From: Spongiibacteraceae bacterium UBA5047
Lineage (GTDB): Bacteria; Pseudomonadota; Gammaproteobacteria; Pseudomonadales; Spongiibacteraceae
Assembly: GCA_002415025.1 (NCBI GenBank)
Contig: DIBR01000067.1
Location: forward strand, 1 to 28,491
Direction of reading: 5' to 3'
DNA length: 28,491 nucleotides
The notes beneath the pieces were generated by a model. The model was not told the origin of the DNA and made no database searches. It worked only from the letters and a program-made list of their open reading frames with translations. This document shows positions 23,378 to 28,491 of this stretch, one piece after another. Position 1 is the first letter of the stretch. Every line of letters starts with the position of its first letter. A program made the translations under genes and the position numbers.

Positions 23378-24853
23378 TTAAACGATCTTCTTCATGGCAG
23401 TCATGTAGCCGCGCAGTTTGCGGCCAATTACTTCAACGGGGTGGTTGCGAATTGCCTGATTGACGGCAATCAGCTTCTGGTTATCGACACCGTTGGCGCC
23501 GCTTTCCATGCCTTTACCGATGACGTCGGTCGACACTGTGCCCATAAAGTCTTTGAGCAGGGGGCGACAGGCGTGGTCGAACAGGTAACAGCCGTACTCA
23601 GCGGTGTCGGAAATCACCACATTCATTTCGTACAGCTTCTTGCGGGCGATGGTGTTGGCGATCAGCGGCGTTTCGTGCAGTGATTCGTAATAGGCGCTTT
23701 CGTCCTTGATGCCGGCGTCAACCATAGTCTCATAGGCAAGTTCTACACCCGCTTTACACATGGCGATCAACAGAATGCCGTTGTCGAAGAATTCCTGCTC
23801 GGAAATTTCCTGGTCGGTGTTCTGCGCTTTTTCAAACGCAGTCTCGGCAGTGGCGGCGCGCCAGCCCAGCAGGTTTTTGTCGTCGTTCGCCCAGTCTTCC
23901 ATCATGGTTTTGGAGAAGTGGCCGCTCATGATGTCGTCCTGATGTTTCTGGTACAGCGGCGCCATGATGGTTTTCAGTTCTTCGGCCAGTTCAAAGGCCT
24001 TGATCTTGGCGGGGTTGCTCAGGCGATCCATCATGTTGGTGATGCCGCCGTGCTTCAGGGCTTCGGTGACTGTTTCCCAGCCGTACTGGATCAGTTTGCT
24101 GGCGTAGCCGGCATCGATACCGTTCTCGACCATTTTGTCGAAGGCGAGAATGGCGCCGGTTTGCAGCATGCCACAGAGAATGGTTTGCTCGCCCATCAGG
24201 TCGGATTTCACTTCGGCGATGGGTGAAGATTCCAGAACGCCAGCGCGGTCACCGCCGGTGGCCGAGGCCAGCGCCTTGGCAATTTCAAGGCCGTTGCCGT
24301 TGGGGTCGTTTTCGCGGTGTACGGCGATCAGGGTGGGTACGCCAAAGCCGCGCTTGTACTCTTCGCGCACTTCAGTGCCGGGGCATTTCGGGCACATCAT
24401 GACAACGGTGATGTCTTTGCGAATCTGCATGCCTTCTTCAACCAGGTTGAAGCCGTGGGCGTAATCCAGGCAGGCGCCTTCTTTCATCAGCGGCATAACG
24501 GCGCTGACAACAGCGGTGTGCTGTTTGTCAGGCGTGAGGTTCATCACCACATCGGCGGTGGGAATCAGTTCCTCGTAGGTGCCAACGGTAAAGCCGTTTT
24601 CGGTAGCGTTTTTCCAGCTCTGGCGCTTTTGCTCAATGGCTTCGGCGCGCAGGGCGTAGGCAACATCCAGGCCGGAGTCGCGCATGTTCAGGCCTTGGTT
24701 CAGGCCCTGCGATCCGCAGCCGACCACAACCACTTTCTTGCCCTTGAGGATGTCGCAGCCATTGACGAATTCGCTGCGATCCATAAAACGGCATTTGCCG
24801 AGTTCCTGCAGCTGTACACGCAGCGGCAGTGTGTTGAAGTAGTTCTGGCCCAT
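23378..24853 (-). CDS. ilvC: Ketol-acid reductoisomerase, class II (long form)
   Basis: NADPH- and Mg-dependent enzyme that isomerises and reduces acetolactate (or acetohydroxybutyrate) in valine/isoleucine synthesis, directly after IlvI/IlvH. The 491 residues match the long enterobacterial type with a duplicated C-terminal helical domain, not the about 340-residue class I form of Pseudomonas. The start MGQNYFNTLPLRVQLQELGK and the Rossmann loop VVVGCGSQGLNQGLNMRDSG (from residue 42) closely resemble E. coli IlvC. GAGGA lies seven bases before the ATG. It is divergent from ilvY with a LysR-type operator in the gap, so induction by IlvY with acetolactate is expected. A clear intrinsic terminator follows the gene. 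Confidence 0.97.
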   Translation of the reverse strand: MGQNYFNTLPLRVQLQELGKCRFMDRSEFVNGCDILKGKKVVVVGCGSQGLNQGLNMRDSGLDVAYALRAEAIEQKRQSWKNATENGFTVGTYEELIPTADVVMNLTPDKQHTAVVSAVMPLMKEGACLDYAHGFNLVEEGMQIRKDITVVMMCPKCPGTEVREEYKRGFGVPTLIAVHRENDPNGNGLEIAKALASATGGDRAGVLESSPIAEVKSDLMGEQTILCGMLQTGAILAFDKMVENGIDAGYASKLIQYGWETVTEALKHGGITNMMDRLSNPAKIKAFELAEELKTIMAPLYQKHQDDIMSGHFSKTMMEDWANDDKNLLGWRAATAETAFEKAQNTDQEISEQEFFDNGILLIAMCKAGVELAYETMVDAGIKDESAYYESLHETPLIANTIARKKLYEMNVVISDTAEYGCYLFDHACRPLLKDFMGTVSTDVIGKGMESGANGVDNQKLIAVNQAIRNHPVEVIGRKLRGYMTAMKKIV

Positions 24854-24898
24854 GGTGAGTTCCTCGCGGTTGCGCCGATTGGTAAATTCAGGGCTCGC

Positions 24899-24927
24899 AC
24901 CATAGCAGGCGGGTATTGTTGCGTAAA
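24899..24927 (-). promoter_or_regulatory. Candidate ilvC promoter
   Basis: On the minus strand, TGCTATGGT (24907-24899) forms an extended -10. TTTACG (24927-24922) lies 17 bp upstream as a poor -35. The -35 falls inside the second IlvY-like site, as expected for an activator-dependent promoter. Confidence 0.5.
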
Positions 24928-24964
24928 ATGATATATGGTGGACACTGTGTTGCGTTTAAAGCAA
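24919..24964. promoter_or_regulatory. Tandem IlvY-type operator sites
   Basis: TTGCGTTTAAAGCAA at 24950-24964 has perfect TTGC/GCAA arms and contains the LysR signature T-N11-A (24951 to 24963). A degenerate copy, TTGCGTAAAATGATA, lies at 24919-24933, offset by 31 bp (about three helical turns). Two tandem operators between ilvY and ilvC are known from E. coli, which fits. Confidence 0.65.
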
Positions 24965-24983
24965 TTATGCGCCGGGCGCCAAT

Positions 24984-25868
24984 ATGAATACCAAAGAACT
25001 CGAAATCTTCAGCCATCTGGCCAGAACCCTACACTTCGCCAAAACCGGTGAGGCGATGCACCTCAGTGCCTCGGCGGTGAGTCGCACTATCCAGCGTATA
25101 GAGGAGGAGCTGGGGGTTGTGCTGTTTGAGCGCGATAACCGCAGAGTCATGCTGACGCCGGCAGGCCGGGAGGTGTTGCGTTATTCGGAGCAAGCACTTG
25201 CTAACTGGCAGGGCCTTTTGCAGAGGCTTAACCAGAGTGGTCGCGAGCTATCTGGCGAGTTGAGCTTGTACTGCTCGGTCACTGCCGCCTACGCGGTATT
25301 GGGCGCGGTGCTGGAAACCTTTCGCAACCGCTATCCCCGCATTGAGCTGAAGCTGCACACCGGAGACCAGGCCGACTCACTGGAGCGGGTGGCTGCCGGC
25401 GAGGAAGATATCGCCATTACGGCCCGCCCGGAGCATCTGCACCAGCGTCTCGCCTTTCAGGTGCTGACCCATTCCCCTTTGCGGCTGATTGCTCCGGCGG
25501 TGAATTGTGCGGTGTCCGAGCTGGTATCCGGGCCAGAGCTGCCCTGGGATAAATTGCCCGTGATTATGTCTGAACGCGGTGTGGCGCGGGTGGAGTTGGA
25601 ACGCTGGTTCCGGCTTCACGGGATACGCCCCAATATTTACGCTCAGGTCAGTGGCCATGAAGCCATAGCCAGTATGGTGGCGCTGGGTCTGGGAGTGGGT
25701 GTTGTGCCTGAGCTGGTGCTCGCTAATAGCCCTATTGTAGACAAGCTGCGGGTTTTGCCCCTGGCTGATGAAATGAACCCGCTGGCGGTGGGCGTGTGTA
25801 CGCTCAAGCAGCGGCTTGATAACCCCTTGATTAGTGCTTTCTGGCAGGTAGCGGCGTCGGTGTCGTAA
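24984..25868 (+). CDS. ilvY: LysR-type regulator IlvY
   Basis: 294-residue LysR-family activator of ilvC and repressor of its own gene in characterised bacteria, sensing acetolactate or acetohydroxybutyrate. The N-terminal winged helix-turn-helix covers about residues 1-60 (ELEIFSHLARTLHFAKTGEAMHLSASAVSRTIQRIEEELG, recognition helix SASAVSRTIQRIE). The co-inducer domain runs from about 90, including ELSLYCSVTAAYAVLGAVLE and VALGLGVGVVPELVL. Assignment to IlvY rather than another LysR protein rests on the divergent class II ilvC 130 bp away and the shared operator. The start ATG lacks a good ribosome-binding site, but the motif alignment supports it. Confidence 0.92.
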   Translation: MNTKELEIFSHLARTLHFAKTGEAMHLSASAVSRTIQRIEEELGVVLFERDNRRVMLTPAGREVLRYSEQALANWQGLLQRLNQSGRELSGELSLYCSVTAAYAVLGAVLETFRNRYPRIELKLHTGDQADSLERVAAGEEDIAITARPEHLHQRLAFQVLTHSPLRLIAPAVNCAVSELVSGPELPWDKLPVIMSERGVARVELERWFRLHGIRPNIYAQVSGHEAIASMVALGLGVGVVPELVLANSPIVDKLRVLPLADEMNPLAVGVCTLKQRLDNPLISAFWQVAASVS

Positions 25869-25888
25869 TTCGCCCGACCATCGTTCAC

Positions 25889-25894
25889 TATAAT
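25889..25894 (+). promoter_or_regulatory. Candidate -10 element for pssA
   Basis: A perfect TATAAT stands 78 bp before the pssA start; the -35 region (about 25866-25871) is poor. The first start would be near 25901. This would place the pssA-msrPQ genes under their own promoter rather than read-through from ilvY. Confidence 0.4.
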
Positions 25895-25971
25895 GAGGTG
25901 TATGCGTGGCACCAGTATTTGCTATGCTGCGCTCCTCATCGTGCTATCAATGCGTAACTACGGAGTTCGCT

Positions 25972-26799
25972 GTGTCTGAAAGCGAGAAATCTGCCGAGTC
26001 CACCCGGGAAGAAAAAAAGGAAAACCTGCGAGAGTCCCTGCTTCTTATTGACGACCATGAAGAAGAGATCTCTATCAATGGGCGCAAGGTTCGCCGGCGT
26101 GGTATCTATCTGTTGCCTAACCTTTTCACGACGGCGGCGCTGTTTGCGGGTTTTTATGCGATTGTCTCGGGCATGCGCGGCAATTTCGAAACCGCGGCCA
26201 TCGCAATTTTTGTTGCCGGTGTGCTCGATGGCATGGACGGGCGCGTTGCCCGTATGACCAATACCCAGAGCAAATTCGGCGAACAATATGATTCCCTTGC
26301 CGATATGGTGTCTTTTGGTGTGGCGCCGGCACTGGTGATGTTCAGCTGGTCGCTGGGCAGCTTTGGCAAGCTGGGCTGGGCGGCAACCTTCATCTATATA
26401 GCCTGTGCAGCCCTGCGTTTGGCCCGTTTTAATGCGCAAATTGAAACGACCGATAAGAACTACTTTACCGGCCTTGCCAGCCCTGCGGCGGCGGCTGTCA
26501 TAGCTGGCACTATCTGGGTGTGTGCCGATGAGGGCGTATTCGGCGGTGAAGTCTCTGGCGTATTGTCGATGCTGAGTGCCGTGCTCACGGCCTTGATTGG
26601 CTTCCTGATGATCGTGAATATCCGCTACAACAGCTTTAAGGGCATTGATCTGCGTGGGCGCGTGCCCTTTGTGGTGATGATCCTGATAGTCGTTGGCTTT
26701 GGTCTGGTATCAGTCGACCCGCCGCGCATTCTGCTGGGCATCGCGCTTATTTATGCGCTGTCTGGTCCAGTGATGGCCATTTACCGTAGAGCACTATAA
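25972..26799 (+). CDS. pssA: CDP-diacylglycerol-serine O-phosphatidyltransferase
   Basis: Inner-membrane enzyme that makes phosphatidylserine from CDP-diacylglycerol and serine, the precursor of phosphatidylethanolamine. The CDP-alcohol phosphotransferase signature is complete: Asp89, Gly90, Ala93, Arg94, Gly103, Asp107 and Asp111 (DGRVAR, then GEQYDSLAD). It is followed by multiple membrane helices to the C-terminus. The 275 residues begin with a charged tail and RKVRRRGIYLLPNLFTTAAL, as in Pseudomonas PssA (integral type, unlike E. coli PssA). GTG 25972 is preferred over the ATG at 25906 because GGAG lies six bases ahead and the extra 22 residues do not look conserved. msrP follows after 66 bp, the same order as in Pseudomonas. 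Confidence 0.94.
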   Translation: MSESEKSAESTREEKKENLRESLLLIDDHEEEISINGRKVRRRGIYLLPNLFTTAALFAGFYAIVSGMRGNFETAAIAIFVAGVLDGMDGRVARMTNTQSKFGEQYDSLADMVSFGVAPALVMFSWSLGSFGKLGWAATFIYIACAALRLARFNAQIETTDKNYFTGLASPAAAAVIAGTIWVCADEGVFGGEVSGVLSMLSAVLTALIGFLMIVNIRYNSFKGIDLRGRVPFVVMILIVVGFGLVSVDPPRILLGIALIYALSGPVMAIYRRAL

Positions 26800-26865
26800 G
26801 CGGGCCGAAACGGAAATAATTCGCAATTCTGCGGTCTGAACGGTTCAAGCCACAGGAGAGCTTCA

Positions 26866-27849
26866 ATGCTGATCAAGCGTCGCGCCGATATTCCCTCCTC
26901 GGAAATCACACCGGAATCTATATACCTGAAGCGCCGTGAGTTTATGACCCGCTCCGGGCTGGCCCTCACAGCGGCAGCAATGCCCGCCGGGCTGTTGGCT
27001 CAGGATGGAACCCCGCTGAAGCCGCTGACAGCGGTTTCAGCGACCCCCGCCATGAGTGCACAAGGGTTTTATACGGCTGAAAAGAAAACGCCCTTTGATG
27101 ATGTGGCCCGCTACAACAACTTTTATGAATTTGGTACCGATAAGGGAGACCCGGCGCGTCATGCACACGCCTTGACCACGGATCCGTGGTCGGTTCAGGT
27201 GGATGGTGAGGTCGGCAAGCCCGGGAATTACGCACTGGAGGATCTGCTCAAAGGGATCGACCTCGAGGAGCGCATCTATCGCCTGCGCTGTGTCGAGGCC
27301 TGGTCTATGGTCATCCCCTGGGTGGGGGTGCCGCTTCACAAGTTGCTGGCAAAAGTCGAGCCTACATCCAAGGCCAAGTACGTTGAATTTACCACGCTGG
27401 TGAGGCCCTCGGAAATGCGCGGCCAGCGCTCGCGCTTCAGCACCATCGACTGGCCTTATGTTGAGGGCCTGCGCATGGACGAAGCCATGCATCCTCTCAC
27501 CCTGATGGCGGTCGGCCTCTACGGCAAAGAGCTGCCGAACCAGAACGGTGCGCCCTTTCGTTTGGTGGTTCCCTGGAAGTACGGCTTCAAGAGCATCAAG
27601 TCCATCGTCAAAATCCGCTTGACCGAAAAACAGCCCGGAACCACCTGGCAGCGGTTGGCGCCGAGCGAATACGGTTTCTTTGCCAATGTGAACCCAAATG
27701 TCGACCATCCGCGCTGGAGTCAAAAGTATGAGCGAAGGTTGCCGAACAGCCTGTTCGACCCTAATCGAATCAAAACGCAGATGTTTAACGGGTATGAAGA
27801 GCAGGTTGCGTCTTTATATAAGGGCATGAATTTGCGGCGCTACTACTAA
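26866..27849 (+). CDS. msrP: MsrP, periplasmic methionine sulfoxide reductase catalytic subunit
   Basis: Molybdopterin enzyme (formerly YedY) that repairs oxidised methionine in periplasmic proteins, with electrons from the quinone pool through MsrQ. The 327 residues start with a Tat signal: twin arginines 23-24 in KRREFMTRSG, then a hydrophobic stretch ending AGLLAQ. The molybdenum ligand is Cys142 in YRLRCVEAWSMVIPWVG. Other family points are TLVRPSEMRGQRS, the EGLRMDEAMHPLTLMAVGLYG segment and KYGFKSIKSIVKI. AGGAG precedes the ATG by eight bases. It is followed 13 bp later by its membrane partner msrQ. Confidence 0.97.
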   Translation: MLIKRRADIPSSEITPESIYLKRREFMTRSGLALTAAAMPAGLLAQDGTPLKPLTAVSATPAMSAQGFYTAEKKTPFDDVARYNNFYEFGTDKGDPARHAHALTTDPWSVQVDGEVGKPGNYALEDLLKGIDLEERIYRLRCVEAWSMVIPWVGVPLHKLLAKVEPTSKAKYVEFTTLVRPSEMRGQRSRFSTIDWPYVEGLRMDEAMHPLTLMAVGLYGKELPNQNGAPFRLVVPWKYGFKSIKSIVKIRLTEKQPGTTWQRLAPSEYGFFANVNPNVDHPRWSQKYERRLPNSLFDPNRIKTQMFNGYEEQVASLYKGMNLRRYY

Positions 27850-27862
27850 TGAGGGTGTTGTA

Positions 27863-28465
27863 ATGGCGTCGCAGCCGTGGCCGTTTGGCAAGCCCTTGCT
27901 GTTTCTCGTTTCGCTGGCTCCGCTGGCGCTGCTGGCCTTTTGGGTGGCGAGCGACCAGCTTGGCCCTGATCCCGCAAAAACCGTTGTGCTGTATACGGGC
28001 TCCTGGGCGCTGAACTTCCTCTTGCTAACCTTGCTGGTGTCGCCGCTGCGGCAGTGGCTAAAGCGTCCGCAACTGGTCCGGTACCGTCGAATGCTTGGGC
28101 TCTTCTGTTTTTTCTATGCCACCTTGCATGCCTTGTGTGTGGGAACCTATATCATTGGCTGGCAGTGGGAGATTTTCACCGAAGAGTTGCGTGAGCGCCC
28201 CTATATGCTGGTTGGGTTTGCTGCCTGGCTGACGCTGGTGCCGCTGGCGCTGACCTCCAATCGCTATTCGATAAGAAAACTGGGGCGCCGTTGGGCAAGT
28301 CTCCACAAGCTGGTCTACCTTTCCGCAGTGTTGGCGGTGGTGCATCTGGTTTGGTTGATTCGCTCCAGCTACCTTGAGGCAATTCTGTATTCGCTGGCGG
28401 CTATTTTCCTGTTGTGCTGGCGCCTGCCTGAGCGCTTCAAGCCCGCGACCTTCACTCGCTCGTAG
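27863..28465 (+). CDS. msrQ: MsrQ, haem-binding membrane subunit
   Basis: 200-residue inner-membrane b-type cytochrome (formerly YedZ) that carries electrons from quinol (and FMN in some cases) to MsrP. About six hydrophobic segments are visible. His residues in the helices around FYATLHALCVGTYIIGW and LHKLVYLSAVLAVVHLVWLI are the likely haem ligands. TSNRYSIRKLGRRWASLHKL is the conserved loop typical of the family. GAGGG seven bases before the ATG supports the start. It follows msrP after 13 bp, so the two are co-expressed. The gene is complete within the window. Confidence 0.96.
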   Translation: MASQPWPFGKPLLFLVSLAPLALLAFWVASDQLGPDPAKTVVLYTGSWALNFLLLTLLVSPLRQWLKRPQLVRYRRMLGLFCFFYATLHALCVGTYIIGWQWEIFTEELRERPYMLVGFAAWLTLVPLALTSNRYSIRKLGRRWASLHKLVYLSAVLAVVHLVWLIRSSYLEAILYSLAAIFLLCWRLPERFKPATFTRS

Positions 28466-28466
28466 G

Positions 28467-28490
28467 CTTTTTGAAATATTTTGCAAAAAG
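28467..28490 (+). terminator. Possible AT-rich hairpin after msrQ
   Basis: CTTTTTG (28467-28473) and CAAAAAG (28484-28490) can pair directly after the msrQ stop. The stem is weak and the window ends one base later, so a following T-run cannot be judged. Confidence 0.25.
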
Positions 28491-28491
28491 A

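Noticed and set aside
24317..24931. 204-residue open frame antisense to ilvC running into the operator region
   Set aside because: It overlaps conserved ilvC codons and the regulatory gap, and its composition is that of a shadow frame.

Overview
The window reads as chromosomal DNA of a gammaproteobacterium close to the Pseudomonas/Cellvibrionales side of the class. The reasons are gene content and gene order. The block pilR-pilS-(nadE)-bamD-rluD-pgeF-clpB follows the order I know from Pseudomonas aeruginosa. The block ilvI-ilvH-...-ilvC-...-pssA-msrP-msrQ is an interrupted version of another Pseudomonas block. I see no phage, plasmid, insertion sequence, CRISPR, tRNA or rRNA. It is mostly core genome with one accessory stretch (about 15.9-23.3 kb).

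Layout. 1-157: three copies of a 30-nt REP-like palindrome. 180-2246: tesB thioesterase divergent from a MaoC-like hydratase and a small cupin. 2334-5272: the pilS-pilR two-component pair on the minus strand, divergent from nadE (5400-7028). 7105-9820: bamD on the minus strand, divergent from the translationally coupled rluD-pgeF. 9816-12598: clpB, with a convincing sigma-32 promoter overlapping the pgeF stop codon. 12635-13069: a small secreted DUF4124 protein. 13580-15819: ilvI-ilvH, the acetolactate synthase subunits, behind a leader of up to about 0.5 kb.

15.9-23.3 kb, accessory stretch: a DUF4212/sodium:solute symporter pair; a minus-strand nucleoside hydrolase plus methylthioribose-kinase-like gene pair; an RMND1/DUF155 membrane protein; and a large TIM-barrel glycosidase-like lipoprotein. 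23378-25868: ilvC, of the long class II type, divergent from its regulator ilvY, with a LysR-type operator in the 130-bp gap. 25972-28465: pssA (phosphatidylserine synthase) followed by msrP-msrQ (periplasmic methionine sulfoxide repair).

How the genes fit together. IlvI/IlvH and IlvC catalyse the first two common steps of valine/isoleucine synthesis, with IlvY tuning IlvC. BamD, RluD, PgeF, ClpB and NadE are housekeeping. The nucleoside hydrolase and the MTR-kinase-like protein together suggest a two-step salvage route: nucleoside to sugar to sugar-1-phosphate. Nearly every convergent gene pair is separated by a hairpin. Two families of REP-like repeats occupy several of these gaps. The most interesting items are the hydrolase-kinase pair, the hairpin that buries the ribosome-binding site of the DUF4212 gene, the clpB sigma-32 promoter with a REP palindrome in its mRNA leader, and the apparent replacement of a Pseudomonas-type ilvC by an enterobacterial-type ilvYC module.
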